A DNA stretch of 64,000 nt from NCBI GenBank assembly GCA_014239435.1, contig JAAZYX010000017.1:16375-80374 (forward strand), in the 5' to 3' direction. The DNA comes from Fidelibacterota bacterium (lineage in GTDB: Bacteria > Fidelibacterota > Marinisomatia > Marinisomatales > TCS55). Positions within the stretch are counted from its first letter, which is position 1; each line of letters begins with the position of its first letter. A model generated the notes under the pieces. That model made no database searches and was not told the DNA's origin. It saw only the letters and a program-made list of their open reading frames with translations. Both the position numbers and the translations under genes were made by a program. Shown here piece by piece: positions 18,573 to 26,334 of the stretch.

Positions 18573-19299
18573 CCCATTTTTGAATAGAAAATTCATTACC
18601 ATCAAACACGCCGTACGTGAAAAAGGTAAGCCAATCTCCCAAAATAACCAATTTCCCCGGACCGACATCTTCAACCGTTGCCTGATGATAATGTCCGCAT
18701 ATAACGAAATCGGTCCCGTTTTCCGTAAGCTTTGAAGCGAATATCTTCAAATCGTCCAGAATCTTTTTATTATAGGTTTCGTCATGGTCATAATGCTTAC
18801 CTCGTTTGGAAATCCAATTGCCAAACATATACCCAATGTTAGGATGAACCCACCGATAAAGCCAAATAAAGGGTTTACTCTGAATGACCGCTTTTAGAAG
18901 CCTGTATCCGTAATCCCAAGAAAGATGTCCATCGCCGTGCGTGATATAAAAAGACTTTCCGTTCACATTTATTGACATGTCCTCAAAATAAGTATGTGTG
19001 GTGAGATCCTCGGTAATAAAATCCATCACCCAGTAATCATGGTTTCCCAATACATAATGAATATCTATTCCGGCATTTTTAACAAGATACAATTCATGGA
19101 AAAAATCGAAATAAATTTTAGGAATCACATCCTTATATTCAAAATAATAATCAAAGATATCTCCGACGATAAATAACGTGCCGCCGGTTGAGCGTACATG
19201 CCGAAGAAAACCAAACAGTTTCGCACGCCGTGCTTTTTCCTGTTCAGACGCTTCCAGCATGAGATGAGTGTCGGAAATAAAATAGACGGGTAAATCCAT
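18559..19299 (-). CDS. lpxH: UDP-2,3-diacylglucosamine hydrolase-type metallophosphoesterase
   Basis: LpxH removes UMP from UDP-2,3-diacylglucosamine to give lipid X in lipid A synthesis. The 246-residue product carries the calcineurin-like metal motifs in order: SDTHLML (8-15; DxH), VGDIFDYYFEY (GDxFD, metal-bridging Asp), LGNHDYW (GNHD), THGDGHLSWDYGYR and CGHYHQATVE (GHxH). The tail of the GDGHL segment and WLYRWVHPNIGYMF resemble the LpxH cap region. The related enzyme LpxG/LpxI cannot be excluded, but LpxH is the best match. The gene reads away from the outer-membrane barrel gene at 19483 and fits with the KDO/LPS genes nearby. Confidence 0.85.
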   Translation of the reverse strand: MDLPVYFISDTHLMLEASEQEKARRAKLFGFLRHVRSTGGTLFIVGDIFDYYFEYKDVIPKIYFDFFHELYLVKNAGIDIHYVLGNHDYWVMDFITEDLTTHTYFEDMSINVNGKSFYITHGDGHLSWDYGYRLLKAVIQSKPFIWLYRWVHPNIGYMFGNWISKRGKHYDHDETYNKKILDDLKIFASKLTENGTDFVICGHYHQATVEDVGPGKLVILGDWLTFFTYGVFDGNEFSIQKWDENA

Positions 19300-19440
19300 A
19301 GCAATGGAAACTAAAAACCTTGTTCCGTACAGGCAATTGAATTGTCTTTATGAATAGTACATCCTTATTAACTTTCTCACAGTGATTTGGTCAGAGATTT
19401 TGTGATAATTATCTTGTGATTGAATCCATTCAAAAATGCA

Positions 19441-19469
19441 TTGATTAGTGTCAGAAAATCGTATAGAAT
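19441..19469 (+). promoter_or_regulatory. candidate sigma-70-type promoter for the gene at 19483
   Basis: In the 183-base divergent gap between lpxH and the large barrel gene, TTGATT (19441-19446) and TAGAAT (19464-19469) are 17 nt apart and resemble -35 and -10 boxes. Just upstream two copies of TTGTGAT (19400-19406 and 19414-19420) stand 14 nt apart and could be an operator. Promoter rules for this lineage are unknown, so this is tentative. Confidence 0.25.
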
Positions 19470-19482
19470 TGTGGGGGAACCA

Positions 19483-22400
19483 ATGTTCCTTCAATCCGTA
19501 ATGAAAATGATGAAACAAATCCTAACTGCCTTATTATTTTGCTTTTTCATCCAAAGCGGAATTGCGCAATCTTTTGGGCAAAATAAGGTCCAGTATGATT
19601 CTTTCAACTGGTCATTCATTTCCTCAACTCATTTTGATATTTATTATTATCAGGATGAAAAGCAATTGGCGGAATTCACAGCAGAGGAAGCTGAATCTTC
19701 TTACGAACAAATTTCCAAACATTTGCGATGGACGCTGAAAGACAGAGTATCCATCATTATATATTTATCGCATAATGATTTTCAGCAGAGCAATGTAATC
19801 CTACAGTATATGGTTGAAGGGATTGGAGGCGTAACAGAGCTCTATAAAAATAGAGTGGTCATTCCATTTGAAGGTAACTATGAACAATTCCGGCATGTCA
19901 TACACCATGAACTTGTCCATGCTATGATTAATGATATGGTGTATGGAGGCTCATTGCAAAATATGGTTTCACGGCAAGTTCGAACGCGATTGCCACTTTG
20001 GGCGAATGAAGGATTGTCAGAATTTTTATCCATGAATTGGGACACAGAAGCAGATATGATTTTGCGCGATCTCGCAATAAATGAATATATCCCCGCTGTA
20101 GATGAATTGGATTATTTTCTCGCCTACAAAGGAGGACAATCGGTTTGGCGATTTATTGCTCAGAAATACGGCCGTGAAAAAATTGGTGAAATATTTTGGG
20201 AAATTCACAACAGCCAATCTACCGAAAAAGGATTTGAACGCGTCTTAGGGATGAATTACGAAGACTTGACAAATCAATGGCATAAATATCTGAAGAAAGA
20301 ATATTGGCCGGATGTGAAGGATAGGGATGAAATTGAGGATATAGCCAAGAGACTCACAGATCATGAAAAGGAAAAAAACTTTATGAATCTGTCGCCCGCA
20401 TTGTCTCCGGATGGAAGCCGCATCGCTGTATTGAGTGATCGGCTGGGATATACAGATATTTATTTAATGGATGCGATCGACGGGACTGAATTAAAGCGGC
20501 TTGTAAAGGGAAACCGATCATTGGATTTTGAAGAATTAAAATTTCTTCAGCCCGGAATTTCCTGGGCACCTGATAATGAACGGATTGTCTTTGCGGCAAA
20601 ATCCGGGGAACAGGATGCACTTTATATTTTAAATGTAAAAACACTGAATCGGGAAAAAATCCCATTTGATTTAGACGGAATCTTTTCTGCTGCATGGAAT
20701 CCTGTTAAAAATCAGATCGCATTTGTCGGGAACCATAAATCTGCCAGCGATATCTACATTTACGACTTGGATTCGCAATCCCTTACAAACCTTACAAATG
20801 ATCTGTTCGCTGACCTTGAACCGTCTTGGAATCAGAATGGAACAGAACTTGCGTTTGTTTCATCTCGTGGTGACCAATATCAAAGTGACCGCTTGGGGAT
20901 GAAAGATACCGATTTCAGCATGGCAACGCATGATTATGGCCAGCGCGACATTTACACATTGAATATTGCATCAGGGACCATATCCCGAATTACTGCTACA
21001 CAATACCTTGAAAATAATCCGATCTGGGCAAACAAAATCCAAAACCTCTATTTTACTTCAGACAGAAACGGCGTATGGAATTTGGTTTCTCATAACCTGA
21101 ACACGGGAAATTCAAAAACCGTCACAAATGTATTAACCGGCATTTTTCAACCCAGCTTGTCCTCGAGTGGAGAATTGATGGCATTTTCAGGATACACCGA
21201 TAGAGGCTGGGATGTGTTTACGCTGACAAATCCAGATGAACTTGAATTAAAAGAAGTACCGGTCACAGGATTTATTACGTCTTCTGAAACGGAAGACAAT
21301 TTGGTTACTGATTTGCGCCGGGATAAAAAAAGATCAGAAATGCTCGGTAGTCCGCGTGATTTTTCCAGGTACATTTTTGCTCCCGATTATGTGCATTACA
21401 ATCAAGATAATTTAGACGAAAATACAGAGCGGCCATTCGCAGGGCTGGACAGTCTTAGGACCGAAGACGGCGGATATATTCCCCAATCTTATAAAACGAA
21501 ATTCTCGCTCGATATTGCGACAGGCTACCCATCATACAATACCATGTTTGGTGCCTCAGGGATGGCGATGTTCGCCTTCAGCGATATTATGGGAGATCAT
21601 CAAATTATTTTAGGTACGGAGTTGGTACTGACTTTAAAAGACAGCGATTATTATATCAGTTATGCCTACTTAAAAAACCGCACCAATCTTTATCTCTCCG
21701 GTTTTCATATCGCAAACCTTTTTGATGCAGGGATTCGATATTATCCGGATACAGGATTTTTAAATCAGCTTGTCGGCAGGCTGAGGCATTACGGATTAAC
21801 AGGATATGTATCGAGACCATTCAATCGGTTTAACAGGTTAGAGGGCGGAGTGTCTTACAATTTTGTGGATTACGATTTATTTGAACTTGATTCTTGGACC
21901 AATACAACCCAATTGGATACATCGTTCGGGTTTTCACTACTCACGCCGCAAGTTGGATGGATTTATGACAATTCTGTAAATGGCTACACCGGCCCTGTGG
22001 ACGGATTAAGAACAAATACGACGGTCAGATTCAGTCCGGGTATTGGAACCAAACAACTAGATTTTACAACGTTATCCGTTGATCTGAGAAAATACAAAAG
22101 AATTTCCCGAAGGGTGACTCTTGCCGGAAGATTAACATTGGGATCGAGCTTTGGGAATGATCCCCAGAAATTTTACCTTGGCGGAGATGGACTTTGGTTT
22201 GCCGGATTAGGCGAAACTAACGGGAAGTCAGATCAAAGCCAATGGCAGCAGGATTTACTTGTAGATACAAGCCGTACATTTCTTGAAGATATTTATTTAT
22301 CCGAATATGTTTTTCCGCTAAGGGGCGCACGATTTGCTGAGCGTTACGGAAAAAATGTCGCGCTTGCAAACATCGAGCTCAGGTTTCCTTTTATCGATTA

Positions 22401-22686
22401 TATTGCATTGGGATCCGGCGGAATTTTCGGGAATATCCATGGACATCTTTTTATGGATATAGGCGCCGCATGGGATATCATGGATGAATTCAATGATCAT
22501 TCCAAGCTGCGGGAAAAATACGGACAATCCATCCCGGATACCTTTTCACCGATTTTTTCGACATTTGGCGTTGGTGTAAAAATTCCGTTTCTTTATTTAT
22601 TTAGAATAGATGCAGCGTGGGATATAGAACCCGGATTTACCACATCTCGTCCTCAATGGATTTTTTCCATGGGATTTGATTGGTAA
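19483..22686 (+). CDS. fusion of peptidase MA-like domain, TolB-type beta-propeller and outer-membrane beta-barrel
   Basis: This protein of about 1067 residues is predicted to sit in the outer membrane. I choose ATG 19483 because GGGGGAA lies just upstream; ATG 19501 (MKMMKQILTALLF) is also possible and both give a signal peptide ending SGIAQ. The first 300 residues are a gluzincin metalloprotease-like domain with HHELVHA (HExxH) and ANEGLSEF with the downstream Glu ligand. A propeller follows with repeated Asp-boxed strands of TolB/PD40 type (LSPDGSRIAVLSDR, ISWAPDNERIVFAA, PSWNQNGTELAFVSSRGD). The last 350 residues resemble the BamA/surface-antigen barrel (RFPFIDYIALG, GVGVKIPFLYLFRIDAAW). 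A role in outer-membrane protein processing or quality control is inferred. Confidence 0.8.
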   Translation: MFLQSVMKMMKQILTALLFCFFIQSGIAQSFGQNKVQYDSFNWSFISSTHFDIYYYQDEKQLAEFTAEEAESSYEQISKHLRWTLKDRVSIIIYLSHNDFQQSNVILQYMVEGIGGVTELYKNRVVIPFEGNYEQFRHVIHHELVHAMINDMVYGGSLQNMVSRQVRTRLPLWANEGLSEFLSMNWDTEADMILRDLAINEYIPAVDELDYFLAYKGGQSVWRFIAQKYGREKIGEIFWEIHNSQSTEKGFERVLGMNYEDLTNQWHKYLKKEYWPDVKDRDEIEDIAKRLTDHEKEKNFMNLSPALSPDGSRIAVLSDRLGYTDIYLMDAIDGTELKRLVKGNRSLDFEELKFLQPGISWAPDNERIVFAAKSGEQDALYILNVKTLNREKIPFDLDGIFSAAWNPVKNQIAFVGNHKSASDIYIYDLDSQSLTNLTNDLFADLEPSWNQNGTELAFVSSRGDQYQSDRLGMKDTDFSMATHDYGQRDIYTLNIASGTISRITATQYLENNPIWANKIQNLYFTSDRNGVWNLVSHNLNTGNSKTVTNVLTGIFQPSLSSSGELMAFSGYTDRGWDVFTLTNPDELELKEVPVTGFITSSETEDNLVTDLRRDKKRSEMLGSPRDFSRYIFAPDYVHYNQDNLDENTERPFAGLDSLRTEDGGYIPQSYKTKFSLDIATGYPSYNTMFGASGMAMFAFSDIMGDHQIILGTELVLTLKDSDYYISYAYLKNRTNLYLSGFHIANLFDAGIRYYPDTGFLNQLVGRLRHYGLTGYVSRPFNRFNRLEGGVSYNFVDYDLFELDSWTNTTQLDTSFGFSLLTPQVGWIYDNSVNGYTGPVDGLRTNTTVRFSPGIGTKQLDFTTLSVDLRKYKRISRRVTLAGRLTLGSSFGNDPQKFYLGGDGLWFAGLGETNGKSDQSQWQQDLLVDTSRTFLEDIYLSEYVFPLRGARFAERYGKNVALANIELRFPFIDYIALGSGGIFGNIHGHLFMDIGAAWDIMDEFNDHSKLREKYGQSIPDTFSPIFSTFGVGVKIPFLYLFRIDAAWDIEPGFTTSRPQWIFSMGFDW

Positions 22687-22741
22687 CTATTCTTCCGCCG
22701 TCAAATTCGCTATCCTGTTTTCTGAATAAGGCGTCCCTACT

Positions 22742-23875
22742 TTGAATTTTTCACTACATCATCAAGATGCTGACACATCGGCAAGAACCGGCGTATTGGA
22801 CACTCCGCACGGAAAAATTAAAACGCCGGTGTTTATGCCGATCGGTACTCAGGGCGCCGTCAAATCTCTTTCTCCGGAGGAAGTGTCATCAATCGGTTCA
22901 AACCTGATTTTAGGCAATACATACCATTTATATTTGAGGCCCGGACATAATCTCATAGAAAATGCCGGCGGTCTGCACGCCTTCATGCATTGGCCGGGCG
23001 CACTATTAACCGATAGCGGCGGGTATCAGGTTTTTTCGCTTTCAAAGATGAATAAAATTTCTGACGAAGGAGTGGAATTCAAATCACACTTGGATGGAAG
23101 CAGTCATTATTTCACTCCAGAAGTTTCCATGGAAATTCAGCGATCACTCGGTGCGGATATCATTATGGCATTTGATGAATGTCCAATGGGAAACGCCGAT
23201 TACTCCACAGTTGAAAAGGCCGTCATCCGGACAACACGCTGGGCTAAACACTGCACGGATTATCTTTCCGATCATGACGCAATTCACGATTGGGATCAAA
23301 CTTTTTTCCCGATTGTGCAAGGAAGCGTTTACGAAGACCTCAGACTTCAAAGTGCTGGAGCATTGATTCCGTATTCAACGTGCGGGATTGCAGTCGGCGG
23401 ACTTGCCGTTGGCGAAGAAAAAAACGCCATGTTCGAAATGGTAGAACTTATGGATTCGGCCTTGCCAAAAGATCAGGCGCGGTATTTAATGGGAGTAGGC
23501 AGACCGACCGACCTTGTACGATCTGTCCGCGCCGGCATGGATATGTTTGACTGTGTGCTTCCAACGCGTAATGCCAGAAACGGACAAGTGTTTACTTCAA
23601 ATGGTGTGCTGAATTTACACAATGAAAAATTTAAAGATGATTGTGATCCCGTGGATGTATCGTGCTCCTGTCCGCTTTGTACACAATATTCCAGAGCGTA
23701 TATCCGTCATCTATTTAATATAAATGAAATTTTCGGGCATCGCTTGGCTTCTCTTCATAACTTGACGTATTATCTTTCTCTTATGGAAACGATGCGAACA
23801 GAAATTGAGCAAGACACTTTTCAAGATTGGTCAAAAGATTTTCTACAAAAGATGTCAGATTATAAGGGAATGTAA
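22742..23875 (+). CDS. tgt: queuine/preQ1 tRNA-guanine transglycosylase
   Basis: Tgt swaps guanine-34 for preQ1 in tRNAs with GUN anticodons (Asn, Asp, His, Tyr), a step of queuosine synthesis. The 377-residue product has the base-binding DSGGYQVFSL (about 89-98), DECP, GGLAVGE, MGVGRPTDLVRSV, the catalytic region FDCVLPTRNARNG and the zinc site built of CSCPLC with a later Cys/His. The start is an unusual TTG (22742) with no good ribosome site; MNFSLHHQD matches the usual N-terminus. The tRNA-Asn at 39593 has the GTT anticodon that this enzyme modifies. A selenoprotein gene follows after 46 nt. Confidence 0.95.
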   Translation: MNFSLHHQDADTSARTGVLDTPHGKIKTPVFMPIGTQGAVKSLSPEEVSSIGSNLILGNTYHLYLRPGHNLIENAGGLHAFMHWPGALLTDSGGYQVFSLSKMNKISDEGVEFKSHLDGSSHYFTPEVSMEIQRSLGADIIMAFDECPMGNADYSTVEKAVIRTTRWAKHCTDYLSDHDAIHDWDQTFFPIVQGSVYEDLRLQSAGALIPYSTCGIAVGGLAVGEEKNAMFEMVELMDSALPKDQARYLMGVGRPTDLVRSVRAGMDMFDCVLPTRNARNGQVFTSNGVLNLHNEKFKDDCDPVDVSCSCPLCTQYSRAYIRHLFNINEIFGHRLASLHNLTYYLSLMETMRTEIEQDTFQDWSKDFLQKMSDYKGM

Positions 23876-23921
23876 TTGACGAAGATTTTATGATCGTTAA
23901 GTTTACTAATAGGACAATACT

Positions 23922-24377
23922 ATGTTAAAAGTAGGATCAGAAGCACCGGATTTTAATTTGACCGAAGCAGAAGGGAATGAATTATCTCTTTCTGATTTCG
24001 GGGGACAAAAGGTATTACTGTGGTTTTTTCCAAAAGCAAGTACACCCGGCTGAACAATCGAAGGTGAAGGATTCCGGGATGAATTCAAACAATTTGAGAA
24101 AAAGAATGTTGCCATAATCGGGATGAGCAAAGATTCACCCAAAGCATTGCTGAATTTTAAAGAAAAAAATAGCTACCCGTTTTATTTGGTAAGCGATCCG
24201 GATACGGAAACGATTCAGGCGTACAAAGCGTGGGCGCAGAAAAAACTCTACGGACGCGAATATATGGGCATTAACCGGATGTCTTACTTAATTGATGAAA
24301 ATGGGAATATTGAACAGGCGTATGAAAAAGTAAATGTCAAAACCCATGCGGAAGATGTGATGTGCGATTTAGGCTGA
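23922..24377 (+). CDS. selenocysteine-containing peroxiredoxin (BCP/PrxQ type), TGA at codon 44 read as Sec
   Basis: A thioredoxin-fold peroxidase reducing hydrogen and organic peroxides. Read through one in-frame TGA (24051-24053) the frame codes for 151 residues with the family layout: GSEAPDFNL (5-13), LLWFFPKASTPG (32-43), residue 44 encoded TGA, then TIEGEGFRDEF, VAIIGMSKDSP, and the Arg-bearing GINRMSYLIDENG. In BCP enzymes the residue after TPG is the peroxidatic cysteine, so Sec there would raise reactivity. The second cysteine of E. coli BCP (five residues on) is Glu here; the only Cys is Cys148. AGGA lies 7 nt before the ATG. An independent short gene from 24123 would lack the active site. 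Bacterial Prx selenoproteins are known; this assignment needs selABCD elsewhere in the genome. Confidence 0.85.
24051..24086 (+). promoter_or_regulatory. UGA selenocysteine codon and candidate bacterial SECIS hairpin
   Basis: After the TGA (24051-24053) a hairpin can form in the coding RNA: GGATTC (24069-24074) pairs with GAATTC (24081-24086) over 6 bp including one G-U, closing a six-base loop CGGGAT. The loop G at its second position is 23 nt after the UGA. Bacterial SECIS elements have a short stem, a loop of 3-14 nt with a G in its first two bases, and lie about 16-37 nt past the UGA, so all criteria are met. SelB would bind it to deliver Sec-tRNA. Confidence 0.7.
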
Positions 24378-24388
24378 TAAGCCTATTT
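24370..24388 (+). terminator. possible bidirectional terminator hairpin
   Basis: At the convergent ends of the peroxiredoxin gene and the minus-strand gene at 24387, TAGGCT (24370-24375) pairs with AGCCTA (24380-24385) around a GATA loop and TTT follows. The stem is short (6 bp) and overlaps the stop codon, so termination is plausible but weakly supported. Confidence 0.3.
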
Positions 24389-25298
24389 AATCCATGTGAT
24401 ACGTAAAATTAAGCAGCGGCATGGGAATACCTTCCATATCTAAAACGTAAAGACCGCCAAGGTCGACAGAAATTTTTCTTCCGATAAACCGAATTGCGGT
24501 CATTATAGGCGACTCATTGATTTCCGCTTCTGACGGTTTCCAGAATTCAAAAACCAAAGCAAGACTTGAGGTCATTCTATAATTACCTCCAAGAACAATG
24601 ATCGGATCGCTCGAGAAATCCCACGTATTATTTCCGTAAGAATATCCCCAGCCAAGAGATGCGGAAAAATGGGTGAATCGATTCCCAGCGGTCGCAGTAG
24701 CAAATGCAAAACCAGATCCGGTTATTCCGTTCGAGTCACTGTCATCACTGTCTTCGGCTGTACCCCAATCCGGCCACTTTACGAACATCATACCAGTAGC
24801 AAATCTAAACTTACCTGCTGCCGGAAGAGAATATTTCCCGGAAGCAACAATTGGAACCTCTTCAATAGGCATCCCCGGGAATACAAAAGCCCCCGCCTGT
24901 ATAGAAATGTTGTTTGTAAATCCTCTATTGTATGATGGAAAAAATAGGCAAAAATCCCGGCAGTAAGATTTATTATGCTCAATGGGGAAAGCGGAAGGTG
25001 CAAACAAATACATGCTTTTATTCGGGTCAGGGCGGTACACTTCACCTCTGACTTCCGTAATGACCATATCCACTTTTTCTTTCACGCGAGCTTTTGGTAC
25101 TTTTATTTCGATACCGCTTTTGGTTTTCAGTATAAAATCAAATTCCGTTTCGCCAATAATTTCCCCCAAAAAAATGTTTCCGTCAAATGTGGTGATTTCA
25201 ACAGTATTAACTGTGTCGTTTTTTTCCGGTTGAACTGATACCGAATCCTGCGCGGATAGATACCAGCTGAAAAAGAAAAGGAATGATAGAATCTTCAT
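24387..25298 (-). CDS. secreted, probably outer-membrane beta-barrel protein of unknown function
   Basis: The 303-residue product has a signal peptide (MKILSFLFFFSWYLSAQ). A small N-terminal domain (VEITTFDGNIFLGEIIGETEFDF when read in pieces, then LKTKSGIEIKVPKARV) repeats the pattern seen in the protein at 16624-17442. The rest shows alternating aromatic strands with glycine turns (FTHFSASLGWGYSYGNN, LALVFEFWKPSE, SVDLGGLYVLD) ending LLNFTYHMD, as expected for an outer-membrane barrel of around eight to ten strands. No family was recognised. It is separate from the tyrosine operon by about 48 nt and convergent with the peroxiredoxin gene. Confidence 0.6.
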   Translation of the reverse strand: MKILSFLFFFSWYLSAQDSVSVQPEKNDTVNTVEITTFDGNIFLGEIIGETEFDFILKTKSGIEIKVPKARVKEKVDMVITEVRGEVYRPDPNKSMYLFAPSAFPIEHNKSYCRDFCLFFPSYNRGFTNNISIQAGAFVFPGMPIEEVPIVASGKYSLPAAGKFRFATGMMFVKWPDWGTAEDSDDSDSNGITGSGFAFATATAGNRFTHFSASLGWGYSYGNNTWDFSSDPIIVLGGNYRMTSSLALVFEFWKPSEAEINESPIMTAIRFIGRKISVDLGGLYVLDMEGIPMPLLNFTYHMD

Positions 25299-25346
25299 AA
25301 TTTCCTCTGTATGTGGTTTATTAGTTTCATCAACAAATTACACATT

Positions 25347-26258
25347 TTATACGTTCTGCCAAAACCACCCGTTTTGAAAATGCTCTTCATTTTTTTCATC
25401 ATCTAAATATCCCATCATGATGGAATGCCCTTCAATTTTTAAAGTTTCCTTTTCATATTCAATATTTGTCATATGAATTGGTTTATTTCCTATCGAAAGT
25501 ACCGCTGTATTTTCGGGTAGAATGGTGATTTCATTCATTTGAATTGTTTTTGGATTTGGAGTGCCAAACTGCAGCGTATAATTTTTTCCTATCCAGCAAT
25601 CCGGGTTTGTCTTTGAAAAAGTTCCTCCAGTGTAAAGCGGCAAAACTACCTGAAGAACTGTCCAGGCAGTTGACTGTGCGGATAGTTCGGAATACAGGAC
25701 AGATTCAGCTGTGAGCTCTAATGATTTCTCTACGCCGTTTGTATTTACAAGAATATTGTAGTGGCTTAATCTGATGTTTTTTCCTTCTGCACAATACACA
25801 AGCGCTTCATCACTTAAAAGAGGGATGTAAGTTGCATCAAATGATTCTGGTTTTCCTGCGAGGCAATCGGGAAAGGGGCTTTCTAAAATGCTGAATCCGG
25901 CACCTGTTTTGTTTGCCGCCTCAGCAGCCATTGATGGGTCAGAAATGACCAACGATGCTCCGAGTGTCCAAACCGCAAAAGCTAAAACTTCCGCATCCGG
26001 GAAGGATATCGGTCCAAGGAAAACACGTTCTTTTGGGTGTACGCCCTGATCTCTCAGCCAATTTGCTGTTTGTTTAATTCTGTTGTGAACATCCTTCCGA
26101 GTCCAACTCAGATCTGAATAGAGCAGTTTGTCGCCATGTTTAATAATCATACCGTCCACAATTGCGGCAATATCGGGGTAGGGAACCATAAATTCGATCG
26201 GCTCGACATCTCCCAAACTTTGTGCTTGGTAGATTTTTTCTCTTAGAGATTTAATCAC
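25347..26258 (-). CDS. shortened, degenerate AMP-binding (ANL) enzyme-like protein
   Basis: The 303-residue product (GTG start at 26258) resembles acyl-CoA synthetases of the ANL superfamily but is far shorter than the usual 500 or more residues. Recognisable parts are the N-terminal helix-rich region (LSWTRKDVHNRIKQTANWLRDQG, in pieces), GPISFPDAEVLAFAVWTLGASLV, RLSHYNILVNTNGVEKSL and the C-terminal EGHSIMMGYLDDEKNEEHF followed by GWFWQNV, where functional enzymes continue with TGD and a C-terminal domain. The Ser/Thr/Gly-rich ATP-binding loop is not visible. It is the last gene of the tyrosine catabolic operon. It may be a non-catalytic or carboxylate-binding protein, or a decaying gene. 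Confidence 0.6.
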   Translation of the reverse strand: MIKSLREKIYQAQSLGDVEPIEFMVPYPDIAAIVDGMIIKHGDKLLYSDLSWTRKDVHNRIKQTANWLRDQGVHPKERVFLGPISFPDAEVLAFAVWTLGASLVISDPSMAAEAANKTGAGFSILESPFPDCLAGKPESFDATYIPLLSDEALVYCAEGKNIRLSHYNILVNTNGVEKSLELTAESVLYSELSAQSTAWTVLQVVLPLYTGGTFSKTNPDCWIGKNYTLQFGTPNPKTIQMNEITILPENTAVLSIGNKPIHMTNIEYEKETLKIEGHSIMMGYLDDEKNEEHFQNGWFWQNV

Positions 26259-26334
26259 AAATATTTTCAGGTATCCAAAATCCTAACCTTACAAAGGATG
26301 GAATGAATTAGGGTGGTTCTTAAATAATAATGTT

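Noticed and set aside
24123..24377. Short 84-codon frame as an independent small gene
   Set aside because: It is the C-terminal half of the peroxiredoxin frame that continues upstream through a TGA; it lacks the active site and has no better ribosome site.
23922..24377. The peroxiredoxin as a pseudogene or sequencing error
   Set aside because: Only one disruption exists and it falls exactly on the catalytic residue, with a SECIS-like hairpin downstream. An error cannot be excluded but is less likely.
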